Below, piece after piece: positions 17,220 to 26,985 of a stretch of DNA of 64,000 nucleotides. The notes beneath the pieces were generated by a model. It did no database searches. It saw only the letters and a program-made list of their open reading frames with translations, and was not told where the DNA came from. The stretch is from an uncultured bacterium (lineage in GTDB: Bacteria; Cyanobacteriota; Vampirovibrionia; Gastranaerophilales; Gastranaerophilaceae). Positions within the stretch are counted from its first letter, which is position 1; each line of letters begins with the position of its first letter. Made by a program: the position numbers and the translations under genes. The stretch covers positions 1-64,000 of the forward strand of contig CAJMPQ010000001.1 of the NCBI GenBank assembly GCA_905215335.1. The letters are read 5' to 3'.

Positions 17220-18362
17220 ATGTACGAGGTTTACCAAAATATCTTAAAGGATTTAAAAGAAAAATCACATTTTAGGGATTTAAAAAATTTCGAAGATAAA
17301 GATGAAAAATATATTTACTTTAAAGGTCAAAAACTTTTAAATTTATCTTCGAACAATTACTTAAATTTTGCAGATAACAAAAAAATCACAAATGAATTTT
17401 TAGAATTTGTTGGTGATAAATATTCATTTGGAAGTGCATCTTCAAGACTTTTAACAGGAACATTACCTGTTTATAATGAATTAGAAAATCTTTTATCAAA
17501 TCTATATAACAAAGAAGCAACTCTTTTATATAATAGCGGATATCACGCAAATGTCGGAATTTCCAGTGCTATAAATCAAAAAGGTGATGTTATATTTTCT
17601 GATAAATTAAATCATGCCAGCATTATTGATGGAATGAAATTATCAGAAGGTAAATTTTTCAGATTTCCACATAATGATATGGAAGCATTAGAAAGATTAC
17701 TAATCAGAGAAAGAGAAAATTATAAAAATGCTTTTATCATCACTGAAAGCGTATTTTCAATGGATGGTGATATAGAAGATTTAAAGAAAATCGTAGAATT
17801 AAAGAATAAATATAATTGTTACATGATTATTGATGAAGCTCACGCATTCGGTGTATTTGGAGAAAAAGGTCTGGGCGTTGCTGAAGAATTAGGAATAATA
17901 AATGATGTAGATTTAATTGTCGGAACTTTTGGCAAATCTGCAGGTTCAATGGGAGCTTTTGTTACAGGTTCAAGAACAATGATTGATTTCTTAATTAACA
18001 AATCTCGTTCTTTTATTTTTTCAACAGCTCTTCCACCAATAAATATTGCTTTTTCAAAATGGATCATTGAAACTCAATTTCCAAAAACATTAGAAAAAAG
18101 AAAAAGAATGCTATCAATAGCAAAAAAATTCGGAAGTGAAAGCCATATTATCCCAATCGTTGTTGGTGAAAATAAAGATACAGTTGATTTATGTGAAATA
18201 CTGTTCCATAATGGATACTTTACACTACCTATCAGGCCTCCAACCGTACCTGTTGGTACTTCCAGAATAAGATTATCTTTAACTTGTGAAATTGAAGAAG
18301 AAGAATTAAAAACTTTAACGGAGAAAATAAATGAACACTTATTGGTTAAACAACCAAAATAA
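17220..18362 (+). CDS. bioF: 8-amino-7-oxononanoate synthase
   Basis: PLP enzyme that condenses a pimeloyl thioester with L-alanine, the first step of the biotin ring pathway. 380 residues from the ATG at 17220. Fold type I features: NNYLNFADN near the start, GSGS-like SFGSASSRLLTG (about 79-90), the IIDEAHAFGVFG stretch (about 202), and the PLP lysine in GTFGKSAGSMGAF (about 237-249). I reject the TTG at 17184, since it lies in the promoter. bioG overlaps its end by 32 nt and bioC follows, so the substrate should be pimeloyl-ACP made by the BioC/BioG route. 2-amino-3-ketobutyrate ligase is the nearest alternative, but the context favours BioF. Confidence 0.93.
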   Translation: MYEVYQNILKDLKEKSHFRDLKNFEDKDEKYIYFKGQKLLNLSSNNYLNFADNKKITNEFLEFVGDKYSFGSASSRLLTGTLPVYNELENLLSNLYNKEATLLYNSGYHANVGISSAINQKGDVIFSDKLNHASIIDGMKLSEGKFFRFPHNDMEALERLLIRERENYKNAFIITESVFSMDGDIEDLKKIVELKNKYNCYMIIDEAHAFGVFGEKGLGVAEELGIINDVDLIVGTFGKSAGSMGAFVTGSRTMIDFLINKSRSFIFSTALPPINIAFSKWIIETQFPKTLEKRKRMLSIAKKFGSESHIIPIVVGENKDTVDLCEILFHNGYFTLPIRPPTVPVGTSRIRLSLTCEIEEEELKTLTEKINEHLLVKQPK

Positions 18363-18999
18363 TAAAAACTTAATTGTTTTCTTTGCAGGATGGAGCTTTG
18401 ACGAAACCCCATTTAAGTTTCTTGATTGCAATGGATACGATGTTCTTATGGTATATGATTATAATGAAATTAAACATCTAGAGATATTTCAACAAATTAA
18501 TCAATACGAAAAGAAGATTTTAATAACTTGGTCAATGGGTGTTTTTGCCGCGTACATATTAAAAGATTTATTTAAAGATTTCGATTATAAAATAGCAATT
18601 AATGGTACTGTAACCCCTGTCGATAATGAATTTGGTATTCCTATAAAAATGTTTGAATTAACTCTGAAACATGCAGAAGTAGGACTTGCGGGTAAATTCT
18701 ATAAAAATGTTTTCAAAACTAACGAAGAATTCGAAAAATATATAAAATATCCGGTCCAACGCTCTATTGAAAACCGAGTTTCAGAACTGGAAAATTTATA
18801 TGAATTAATTAAAACAACAAAAATAAATTATACAAATTTCTATGACATTGCTTTGGTTAGTGAATTTGATAAAATAATACCTCCACAAAACCAAAAATCT
18901 AGTCATAACAAAAATAATGTAACGGTAAAATGTTTGCCAATGGGGCATTTCCCATTTTATCAATTCAATAGCTGGGATGAAATTATAAAATGCAAATAG
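18331..18999 (+). CDS. bioG: Pimeloyl-ACP methyl ester esterase BioG
   Basis: Removes the methyl group from pimeloyl-ACP methyl ester, ending the BioC-dependent synthesis of the pimeloyl chain. The 222-residue alpha/beta-hydrolase of the DUF452 type shows FFAGWSFDE near the start, the nucleophile elbow TWSMGVFAA (about 70), and the terminal His in MGHFPFY (about 208). It overlaps bioF by 32 nt and bioC by 10 nt and has its own ribosome site (CGGAGA) inside bioF, so all three are translationally coupled. BioG, not BioH, is the esterase type here. Confidence 0.92.
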   Translation: MNTYWLNNQNNKNLIVFFAGWSFDETPFKFLDCNGYDVLMVYDYNEIKHLEIFQQINQYEKKILITWSMGVFAAYILKDLFKDFDYKIAINGTVTPVDNEFGIPIKMFELTLKHAEVGLAGKFYKNVFKTNEEFEKYIKYPVQRSIENRVSELENLYELIKTTKINYTNFYDIALVSEFDKIIPPQNQKSSHNKNNVTVKCLPMGHFPFYQFNSWDEIIKCK

Positions 19000-19730
19000 A
19001 TAACAAACTTATAAAAAAACATTTTGAAAAAAGTATGGATAAGTATGATAAAAATGCTACTGTCCAAGATTTAATGGCTTCTAAATTAATAATTGAATTG
19101 GAAAAAATTTCAAATAATTTTGCGAATATTTTAGAACTGGGTTCAGGTACTGGATTATTAACTAAAAGAATAAATTCCCATATAAAATATTCAAACTTTT
19201 TTGCAAATGATTTAGTTGAAAAATCTAAAATTTATGTTCAAAAAATAATTCCAAAATCAAATTTTTTATGTGGAAATGCTCTAAAAATAAAACCTTCAAA
19301 AAAAATGGATTTGATAATTTCAAACGCAATGTTCCAATGGTTTGAAAATCTTGATAAAGCTATTTCCATAATAAAATTATCTCTTAATAAAAATGGGATT
19401 TTAGCATTTTCAACTTTTTCTCCTGATAATTTTAAAGAAATTACAGAAATAACAGGTTTATCTCTACAATACAAAACACAAGAAGAAATTGAACAAATTT
19501 TATCTAACCAAGGTTTTGAAATATTATATAGCGAAACATTTTACGAAGAAATAGAATTTAAAACACCTTTAGAATTACTTGCTCATATGAAAAACACTGG
19601 TGTTAATTCTCTTTCTGCAAAAACTTGGACAGTAAAAAAAGTGAAAGATTTTTGCGATAATTTTTCTAAAAAATATCCGAAAACAAAACTGACTTATAGC
19701 CCAATAATAATTATTGCTAGAGCTAAATAA
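18990..19730 (+). CDS. bioC: Malonyl-ACP O-methyltransferase BioC
   Basis: SAM-dependent methyltransferase that masks the free carboxyl of malonyl-ACP so that fatty-acid synthase can build the pimeloyl chain. 246 residues. The N-terminal FEKSMDKYDKNATVQDLM is typical of BioC, and the SAM motif ILELGSGTGLLT lies at about 46-57, followed by the SNAMFQWF post-motif. It overlaps bioG by 10 nt. bioA, bioD and bioB are not in this window. The gene converges on prmC with an 11-nt gap and no clear terminator. Confidence 0.92.
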   Translation: MQIDNKLIKKHFEKSMDKYDKNATVQDLMASKLIIELEKISNNFANILELGSGTGLLTKRINSHIKYSNFFANDLVEKSKIYVQKIIPKSNFLCGNALKIKPSKKMDLIISNAMFQWFENLDKAISIIKLSLNKNGILAFSTFSPDNFKEITEITGLSLQYKTQEEIEQILSNQGFEILYSETFYEEIEFKTPLELLAHMKNTGVNSLSAKTWTVKKVKDFCDNFSKKYPKTKLTYSPIIIIARAK

Positions 19731-19741
19731 GTTTAATTTTA

Positions 19742-20578
19742 TTATTTTAATTTACCTAAAATAACTCTATCAATATTAGATAGATCTTTTACAACTTGGA
19801 TTTTTTCAAATCCTGTTTCGTTCATAATCTCTGCAACATCTTTGCTTTGTCCTAACCCAAGTTCAAACAATAAATACCCGCCTTTATTCAAAATTTTTGG
19901 CGCACCTTTTATAATTTGTTCATAAAATTCTAAGCCTTTATCATCCTGAGTATAAAGAGCCAAATCCGGTTCAAATGAAACTTCTTTTTGAATTGTAGCT
20001 TTCATTTGTGGTGGGATATATGGAGGATTTGAAACGATTATATCAAATTTTTCTTCATCCCTAATTTTTGAATATAAATCTGATTTTCTAAAAGTAGCTT
20101 TATTAAATAACTTAAATCTTTCCATATTACTAAATGCAACATGAATAGCCTCTGTTGAAATATCAGTACCAATAACCTGACAATCAGTCAATTTTGCAAT
20201 CATACAAGCGATACAACCGGAACCGGTACACATATCTATTGCCCATTTAAAATTATTAGCATTTATTATTTCAATAGCTTTCCTCACCAAAATTTCAGTT
20301 TCATCTCGGGGTATAAGAACATCTTTATTTACTATAAATTTCTCGCCCATAAAATCTGCTAATCCAATAATATACTGTATTGGCTGGCGTGATGAAGCTC
20401 TTAACTTTGCTTTTTCTTCAACAAGTTTTAACTTCTCTTCATCGAGTTTTTTACCCATTAATATATCAACAAGACTATAACCAGCAAAATGTTCTATCAA
20501 TAATTTTACTTCTACATTTGCTTCATTCTGTTCTATACCGGCATCTGTTAAAATTTTGACAATATCTTGAATTAACAT
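19742..20578 (-). CDS. prmC: Release factor glutamine methyltransferase PrmC
   Basis: Methylates the GGQ glutamine of peptide-chain release factors RF1/RF2. 278 residues: N-terminal helical substrate-binding domain (QPIQYIIGLADFMG region), SAM motif AIDMCTGSGCIA (about 115), and the catalytic signature NPPY (about 184). It usually follows prfA; here it follows an unrelated unknown gene whose last 7 nt overlap the prmC start, so no separate ribosome site is needed. Confidence 0.93.
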   Translation of the reverse strand: MLIQDIVKILTDAGIEQNEANVEVKLLIEHFAGYSLVDILMGKKLDEEKLKLVEEKAKLRASSRQPIQYIIGLADFMGEKFIVNKDVLIPRDETEILVRKAIEIINANNFKWAIDMCTGSGCIACMIAKLTDCQVIGTDISTEAIHVAFSNMERFKLFNKATFRKSDLYSKIRDEEKFDIIVSNPPYIPPQMKATIQKEVSFEPDLALYTQDDKGLEFYEQIIKGAPKILNKGGYLLFELGLGQSKDVAEIMNETGFEKIQVVKDLSNIDRVILGKLK

Positions 20579-21096
20579 AATTCGTCAGATTCACTTTCTA
20601 TATTTATTTTATATTCAGATTGATGTTCTGTGATAATCCGATCAATCTCATTACGAGCTTCTAATTTTGATTTTAATTCGAGTTTTTCTATATCATATTT
20701 TTTACACAACCGCTCGTAATAGTAAAGTTGTTTTTTAGTTGGCGGCTCTTTAGACATTTTAACTTCTTGCAAAAATTTACGTTTTTGCTTTTCATATTCT
20801 TTATTTGCTTCAATTATTGGTCTTTGCTTTTCTTTGTATTCATAATACTTTCGGCACTCTTTTAAATATTTTAAAGTGTCATTTTTAAATATATCATCAT
20901 CAATAATTTCTGCTAAAAATTCAAATCTCGAACAATTTAATTCTAAATAATATTTTTCATCTGCAACAAAACTATCCCAAATCTCTTCTACAGTTAAATC
21001 CATAGATTTTTTAACTAATGCGCGCAAAAAATTACATAATGCAGACTTCTGATTTTTTGTTAAATCCAAATAAATTTGTTTTTTGATTTCGTACAT
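20572..21096 (-). CDS. Unknown helical protein with a C-terminal T/P-x-K-Q motif
   Basis: 174 residues, charged and helical. The C-terminal part (about 118-160, EPPTKKQLYYYERLCKKYDIE) matches a short motif found in many unrelated proteins of the form TxxQ-x2-Y-x2-L-x4-G/D, thought to be a small helical domain. The rest is not recognised. TAGGTAG precedes the ATG. Coupling to prmC by overlap suggests coexpression, not a shared function. Confidence 0.65.
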   Translation of the reverse strand: MYEIKKQIYLDLTKNQKSALCNFLRALVKKSMDLTVEEIWDSFVADEKYYLELNCSRFEFLAEIIDDDIFKNDTLKYLKECRKYYEYKEKQRPIIEANKEYEKQKRKFLQEVKMSKEPPTKKQLYYYERLCKKYDIEKLELKSKLEARNEIDRIITEHQSEYKINIESESDELC

Positions 21097-21126
21097 AACT
21101 ACCTAAGTTTAAAATAAATACCTTAA

Positions 21127-21143
21127 TTACACAAAAAGTGTAA
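21127..21143 (-). other. Small hairpin in the 21097-21519 gap
   Basis: TTACAC-AAAAA-GTGTAA, 6-bp stem. It could be a weak terminator or leader hairpin for the gene starting at 21096. The rest of this 423-base gap holds a weak small ORF (21226-21408) and a locally GC-rich patch (about 21171-21235) with no recognised family. Confidence 0.35.
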
Positions 21144-21225
21144 CGAAGTAAAATTAATTTTCAACCTTTCGCAAACCGCACAAATTGATGTACGTGTCGA
21201 TCCTCATAAAACCGTGCTACCGGGT

Positions 21226-21408
21226 CTATCGTGTGAACAAATCTTTGACTGAAAATTTGCAGGTTTTGTTAGCTAAGCTAAAGTCCAACAACTTTCTTGC
21301 AATAGGATTTGTTTGTCGAGATGACTTGGATTTGTCAAAAACTTCTTTTTCTCTCAACTCTTGTTTTTTCTCTGATAATTCTAAGTTTTGTTCAGTCTTC
21401 TCAACCAT
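21226..21408 (-). CDS. Possible small basic protein
   Basis: 60 codons, highly charged and helical at the N-terminus (EQNLELSEKKQELREKEVF), basic at the C-terminus. A GAGGT stands about 14 nt before the ATG, rather far, with TATAAT between them, so the signal is ambiguous. I do not recognise a family. Directly downstream the sequence becomes GC-richer and a second frame stays open (…DPVARFYEDRHVHQF…) to about 21171, so a frameshifted or decayed longer gene is possible. Confidence 0.35.
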   Translation of the reverse strand: MVEKTEQNLELSEKKQELREKEVFDKSKSSRQTNPIARKLLDFSLANKTCKFSVKDLFTR

Positions 21409-21519
21409 GATTTTAATTATACCTCGTTACATTATAATAAACAATTTTTGCAATATTTAATTGCTTAATTTTATATAAAAAATATATATTATTTACATAA
21501 TGTTACATTTTAGAGAAAA

Positions 21520-24500
21520 CTAATGTTTTATCCAGCGGAAGCTCTTTACATAATTACTTCCATTGATATCACCGTATATTTCAGCTTTGAAAACACGTAA
21601 TGTATTATTCTTATCAAAGTTAGGAATTTTATAAATATTACTTGTAGATTTTGGATTAATTTCATTTATATTAATACCAGGAATTGCATTGAATAACCTA
21701 TTTAATGAAGCATTTCCAATTCTGCCTAACAATGTAGAGAAGTTCTTAGATAAACTTCCATAAACTTCCATATCTGCAACTAAAGTAGAAATATTATAAC
21801 TACCTGTTAAATACATATTCAAATCTTTACCTTTTGAGTAAACATTAATAGAATTTGCAATACCGTTTTTAACCTTTATATCGCCACTTATACTTTCGAA
21901 ATTACCAGTCTTTAATGGAGTAATTAAATCAATAATACCATTTATTGAAAGTCCGGTAATACCACCCGTAATTAAATTACCCGCTTTTAAAAGATATTCC
22001 AACGAACCTAATTTTGGCATTCTACCATCAGTAACTTTAAATGTTCCATTTCCAGATAAAGTATTTATACATTCAACACTTGATAAACCTTTACATGCAA
22101 CTCTCATATCTCCGGTTACACTACCATACATTTGACCAGGCATATCAAAGAAGTTTTCACCAATAATTGCAGCATCAGCATTTTGAATATGCATTTCCCC
22201 ATATCCATTTTTGGAATCTAAATTATAACTGATACGTCCTGATACATTTCCATTTGCCAAATTAAATCTATAATTATTTACATTAAATACTTGATCAGAA
22301 CCTAATGACATTTGCGATTTAAAATTAGTTGCCTCAGCTTTTTTTATTAAAATTTTATCAGCATGAACTTCAGCATTATTAATCCTAATTTGATCAGGAG
22401 TAATCATCATTGTATTGTTTGATTTTAATTGGTTTGAACGAGTTAAATCTGCTTCAAAATCATCCAAGGCTTGTGATATAACATTCAAATTTAAAACATC
22501 CATCTGAACATTTACATCATCAATAATATACGGTGGAACAGCCTTATTAACGATTTTTGCAAACATCATAACATCATTTGTTAAAACTATACCTTTAGAT
22601 TTTAAATATATAAAATCATCTTTGAAATCTACATTAATATCCCTGATTGTTGCATCTAATAATGGAATATCAATACTTGTTACATTCAAAAATCCTAGAA
22701 CTTTTGGTGCTAAAGATGTTCCGTTTATCAATAAATCTGATGTAAATACACCTTGTTTAATTGTAGGTTTTTTCAATAGAATATTAAAAATTTTAGCATT
22801 TGTAGGCTCACTTGTTACTATTTTCAAGTTTTTAAATCCTACAACATTATTTTTCAATAAACTAATTTCTCCAGAAGCTCTTAACTGATTTTGAACTGAT
22901 TTTTTCTTGTTTTGAGAAGTTATTGTTTGGTTATATCTCAATGAATTAATTTTCAATTTATTAGGATATAAAACAATATCTGACATCAGCGATACAGGGT
23001 TAGTAGTCATACCTTCTGAACTCATTGTACCTGTAGGTGCTCCTGCTAACGTTGCACCCATATAATATAATGAAGAATTTTCCCCAATATTCAAAGCTGA
23101 ACGCAAACTTAATCGATCAAAAGTGCCATTAATATATGTATTACAATTAACATCACCTTTTAATTTAACTGGATAAACTGATTTTGAATTAATGAATCTA
23201 TCAAAAAATATTTGAGTTGGTTTTGCACTAGCAAACAAATGGAATTTTGGATTTCCATAGATATTATCTATTCTTCCATCTACAAACACAGGCATTGAAC
23301 TAACTCGAGAATTTATTCTACTCAAGTATAATTCATCACCTCTAACTTTTACATCCCCATTTGAGATTTTTACAACAGCACCTATTGGTTTATATACAAA
23401 GCTTGTATCTGCTAAATTAGTATCTGCCCAAATTTTACCATTTGTTATATGACCTTTAATATCAACTATACCTTTGATATCCTTAACATCATTAACTAAC
23501 TGGTGCATTTCTTTAGGTAATTTAATTTGATTTTTTATATCATTAACTGAAGTTATATCAAAATTTTTGAAATTAAATACTGCATTCGCAATATTCATCT
23601 TGTCGTATATATCTGTAACTCGTAAAGTTAATGAAAATGGATTATTATTAAAGAAACCTGTTAGTGGAGATGTTTTAAATTCCCCGTGTCGAATTGTAAA
23701 AGTTCCACCATTCAATCTTATTGGATTTGAAGTATTTCTATTGGATAAAAATCTTCCATCAACTTTTACCTTGTTATAATCTAGTTTATTAGCATCAGCT
23801 ACACCTTTATAATAACCCTCAAAAGCTACATTAATTTTACCAACTTCTTTTTGGTAAGGTAAATCCATTTGAGGATACAACAAATCTGAACAATCTGCTA
23901 TAGCAAATTTATCAGAATAAGCTTTCAAATCTATTTGAGAATTACTACCGGTACCTTTTACAAATATTTTAGAATTTCTCACATAACCGTTTACGTCATA
24001 ATCAGAATCATATTTATCAAAGTTAACGACCCCATTAACTCTTGAGAACGGTAAATATGTATCTTGCATAACTGTTGTAGCATTATGCAAAGTAATAGTA
24101 CCTTTTGAGAACAAATCTTTATTAAACTCTACAACCTCTGCATTTTTAACATTTCCATATATATGCAAAAATACATCTGCAACCCCTGAAGGTTTAGTGA
24201 ATGGAGCCACAACTTTTTGAACTTCTTCTAAAATTGGAGAAGTATTTATAACTTTTACCAACTTAGTAATATCTTGCCCTTTAGAGGTTACATAAACATT
24301 AAGTTTTCCAAGGACTGAACAATCCCCTTTTATTTCAATCAATTTACCATTGACTGTAGCATGATAACTTCTGAAAGTAGTTTTAGTATCATTAAAAAGA
24401 ACTTCTCCAGAACCATTATGTAAAACTAAATTATGAACATCATTAAAAGATGCTGTTACATTTCTGAACTTAATTTCACCCCAAATATGCGGATCAACTT

Positions 24501-26013
24501 TTTTACCAGCAGAACGTAATTTAATTCCACCAAGCCCTGCAATAGTCATCATTGGAACAGGACCTAATTGGAACTTCAAAATTTCGTGTAATGGATTTAA
24601 AATTTCTTGAGCTGGAGCTAAAGATACAGAATCTGTACTTTCTATTTGTAATTCAGAATATTTAGAACCATCAATGAGAACATTACCTTTTACACTTACT
24701 TTTTGGTCTTTACTTGTTGGAACAAATACATCCAACAACATTCTTTGACCTTTAAAATCCAAATTGATATTTGCGTTAGCAGGAGCGCCTTTTATTGGAT
24801 GCATTAAATACGCATCACTTAATCGCACATATCCATTGACCATTGGGCGATTGGCCTTACCTTTGAATTTAACTTTACCTTCACCATTACCATAAAATAC
24901 ATATTTTTTTAATTTGTATAAATTAAAATCAGGTAATAAAGTTTCCGAACCAGGTAAAATTGCTACAACATCTTCCAATCTTGTTGAATGAACTTCAGCA
25001 CCTATATCTAATTGTGGATATTTTTCACCAAAATGGTAAACTTTACCATTTACTAAGGCGTGAATATTTTTAGCATCCAATGATGTATTTACAAAATTTA
25101 TACCGTTATTTATGGTGTTAAAATTGATATTAGCAGTCAACTTATCTTTAAAAATAACTGAACTGGCTTTATCTTTTCCTAAAACAGATAAATTTTGAGT
25201 AGCAATCTTAGTTCTAATTTCTTTATGTCCAAATTTATCAGATTTTGTTTGCGCTTCAACATTTACAACCCCTGATAAATCTTTAATAACACCTTTTGTT
25301 AAAATGTTTACATAATCAGAAATTGAAGCCAAATCTAAATTTTCTAATTTGCCATCAATTTTTAATTTATCATCACTAAATTGATTTATTGGTAAAAGAA
25401 TTTCAACATCTGCAAAATATTTTGCAGATTTGCCACCAACTGTCAGAACTCCTTTTGAGCCAAATTGTACATGTTTATTCTGTACATACTTGCCATGGTT
25501 AAAATATTTACCAGATAAACTCGCTTTTTGATTATTTAATTGATCATCTAAAATAATATTATATGGACCAACATTTAAATCTAATTTTTCTAAAGTAATC
25601 TTTTTATCTTTATTTGCCTTGATAGGATATTGACCTAACAAAAATTTCCCATCTTTTGTTAAAACAAAATAAGCATCTTCTTTTGTCGCTGAAATATTTG
25701 ATATTTCTAACTTTTTAAAAAGTAATGGAAATAATTTTACTTTAAATTTTGGATTATCAACAGATAACGCTTTTGAATTATCATTATTCAAAAGTGAAAT
25801 ATTATCCGAACTTAACCATATAGAAGGGAATAAACCCATAGAAAGTTCCGGATTTCCGATATTAACAACATATCCGGAATTCTCGAAAATCTTTTGCTCA
25901 ATAAATTTTTTATGAGCTTTTATATTTACAGCAGCAGGAATCCCCCACGTATAAAGTCCGCAAGTAACTGCTAAAATTCCTACTACTGTTACGATTTTCC
26001 ATTTTCTCTTCAT
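21520..26013 (-). CDS. Large AsmA/TamB-like envelope protein
   Basis: 1497 residues. One N-terminal TM helix (about 5-27, KIVTVVGILAVTCGLYTWGI) anchors a very long repetitive beta-strand region with the alternating hydrophobic pattern of AsmA-like proteins. The N-terminal segment (IGNPELSMGLFPSIWLSSDNISLLN) is a typical AsmA opening, and a C-terminal region (GNGTFKVTDGRMPKL ... SGDIKVKNGIA) matches the conserved AsmA-like end. The family (AsmA, YhdP, TamB) forms periplasmic bridges that carry phospholipids to the outer membrane, so this supports a diderm envelope. The start has no ribosome site but two TATAAT strings within 25 nt upstream, so a very short leader is possible. Confidence 0.85.
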   Translation of the reverse strand: MKRKWKIVTVVGILAVTCGLYTWGIPAAVNIKAHKKFIEQKIFENSGYVVNIGNPELSMGLFPSIWLSSDNISLLNNDNSKALSVDNPKFKVKLFPLLFKKLEISNISATKEDAYFVLTKDGKFLLGQYPIKANKDKKITLEKLDLNVGPYNIILDDQLNNQKASLSGKYFNHGKYVQNKHVQFGSKGVLTVGGKSAKYFADVEILLPINQFSDDKLKIDGKLENLDLASISDYVNILTKGVIKDLSGVVNVEAQTKSDKFGHKEIRTKIATQNLSVLGKDKASSVIFKDKLTANINFNTINNGINFVNTSLDAKNIHALVNGKVYHFGEKYPQLDIGAEVHSTRLEDVVAILPGSETLLPDFNLYKLKKYVFYGNGEGKVKFKGKANRPMVNGYVRLSDAYLMHPIKGAPANANINLDFKGQRMLLDVFVPTSKDQKVSVKGNVLIDGSKYSELQIESTDSVSLAPAQEILNPLHEILKFQLGPVPMMTIAGLGGIKLRSAGKKVDPHIWGEIKFRNVTASFNDVHNLVLHNGSGEVLFNDTKTTFRSYHATVNGKLIEIKGDCSVLGKLNVYVTSKGQDITKLVKVINTSPILEEVQKVVAPFTKPSGVADVFLHIYGNVKNAEVVEFNKDLFSKGTITLHNATTVMQDTYLPFSRVNGVVNFDKYDSDYDVNGYVRNSKIFVKGTGSNSQIDLKAYSDKFAIADCSDLLYPQMDLPYQKEVGKINVAFEGYYKGVADANKLDYNKVKVDGRFLSNRNTSNPIRLNGGTFTIRHGEFKTSPLTGFFNNNPFSLTLRVTDIYDKMNIANAVFNFKNFDITSVNDIKNQIKLPKEMHQLVNDVKDIKGIVDIKGHITNGKIWADTNLADTSFVYKPIGAVVKISNGDVKVRGDELYLSRINSRVSSMPVFVDGRIDNIYGNPKFHLFASAKPTQIFFDRFINSKSVYPVKLKGDVNCNTYINGTFDRLSLRSALNIGENSSLYYMGATLAGAPTGTMSSEGMTTNPVSLMSDIVLYPNKLKINSLRYNQTITSQNKKKSVQNQLRASGEISLLKNNVVGFKNLKIVTSEPTNAKIFNILLKKPTIKQGVFTSDLLINGTSLAPKVLGFLNVTSIDIPLLDATIRDINVDFKDDFIYLKSKGIVLTNDVMMFAKIVNKAVPPYIIDDVNVQMDVLNLNVISQALDDFEADLTRSNQLKSNNTMMITPDQIRINNAEVHADKILIKKAEATNFKSQMSLGSDQVFNVNNYRFNLANGNVSGRISYNLDSKNGYGEMHIQNADAAIIGENFFDMPGQMYGSVTGDMRVACKGLSSVECINTLSGNGTFKVTDGRMPKLGSLEYLLKAGNLITGGITGLSINGIIDLITPLKTGNFESISGDIKVKNGIANSINVYSKGKDLNMYLTGSYNISTLVADMEVYGSLSKNFSTLLGRIGNASLNRLFNAIPGININEINPKSTSNIYKIPNFDKNNTLRVFKAEIYGDINGSNYVKSFRWIKH

Positions 26014-26071
26014 ATTATACTTATTATATTATAATATGCACAAGAAGTCCATCAAATAAGCTCATACATCT

Positions 26072-26650
26072 CTAGTATTTTTCATTCAACAGCTCAAAAT
26101 ATGCTTTCGGATGTTTACAACAAGGACAAACATTTGGCGCCTCATTCGATTCATAAACATATCCACATTTTCGACAAACCCAAAGTACAGATTCTTCCTT
26201 TTTAAAAACTAAACCCTCAATTAAATTTTCATATAATTTTCTATATCTTTGTGCGTGGTGATGTTCTGCAACTCTAATATTTTTAAAAGTTTCAGCAATA
26301 TCATCAAACCCTTCTTCTCTTGCTATCATTTCACCGTTATAATACAAAACATTAAATTCTTCTTCTTCACCATCAATTGAAAATTTCAAATTTTCTTCAG
26401 TTGTACCCAACATATACGGATAAAAACTATCCACATGAGCATTCATATTTTTTCCAATATGGTTATAAAATAGCTTTGCATGTTGATATTCATTTTCTGC
26501 AGTAGCTAAAAATATTGAAGCAATCTGTTCATAACCTTCATTTTTAGCAACTTTTGCAAAAAAAGTATATCTATTTCTAGCTTGAGATTCTCCAGCAAAA
26601 GAATTTATTAATATTTGTTCAGTTCTTGAACCTTTTAACTCTTTAGTCAT
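26072..26650 (-). CDS. Rubrerythrin (classical order)
   Basis: Non-haem diiron peroxidase that removes hydrogen peroxide in anaerobes. 192 residues: N-terminal four-helix ferritin-like domain with the iron-binding E-x6-Y and E-x2-H motifs (ENEYQHAKLFYNH about 51, and VAEHHHAQRY about 128), and a C-terminal rubredoxin domain with two C-x2-C knuckles (CRKCGY, CPCCKH). A second rubrerythrin with reversed domain order is at 54296. AAGGAGA precedes the ATG. It is a single-gene unit. Confidence 0.95.
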   Translation of the reverse strand: MTKELKGSRTEQILINSFAGESQARNRYTFFAKVAKNEGYEQIASIFLATAENEYQHAKLFYNHIGKNMNAHVDSFYPYMLGTTEENLKFSIDGEEEEFNVLYYNGEMIAREEGFDDIAETFKNIRVAEHHHAQRYRKLYENLIEGLVFKKEESVLWVCRKCGYVYESNEAPNVCPCCKHPKAYFELLNEKY

Positions 26651-26823
26651 AAAATATTCTCCTTATCTACAAAAATAAAATATAATTTTCCTAAAATAAT
26701 CTCAATCATAAATATAACTAAACCATTTAGGTAATAAATAACCTACCCAATTCGATACTTTTCGGGGATTATTTTGAAAAATAAATACGAAACAATAAAA
26801 GAGTTATGATAGTTAGGAATTTT

Positions 26824-26985
26824 ATGACAGATTTACTTGAATACACAAAAAAAATTGCGAAAAAGATATCATACTATGATGCAATTATAGATTTCACTGA
26901 CGAAAGCCACTGGTTTAATCCATTTTTCAAACAACCAGAGGTTACAGTAGTTTGGGTCGAAACTCAAAAGGATAATAGGAATTAA
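26824..26985 (+). CDS. Small ORF, 53 codons
   Basis: Reads MTDLLEYTKKIAKKISYYD, then a Trp/Phe-rich middle (SHWFNPFFKQPE) and VTVVWVETQK near the end. A good ribosome site (TTAGGA) stands 5-6 nt before the ATG. It ends by overlapping the stop codon of the convergent ATPase gene at 26982. The aromatic and charged composition looks like a real protein, but I recognise no family. The 173 bases between it and the rubrerythrin start hold only AT-rich promoter-type sequence. Confidence 0.5.
   Translation: MTDLLEYTKKIAKKISYYDAIIDFTDESHWFNPFFKQPEVTVVWVETQKDNRN

Noticed and set aside
21185..21460. Plus-strand ORF of 91 codons
   Set aside because: No ribosome site, Phe/Leu/Ser-rich reading of an antisense frame.
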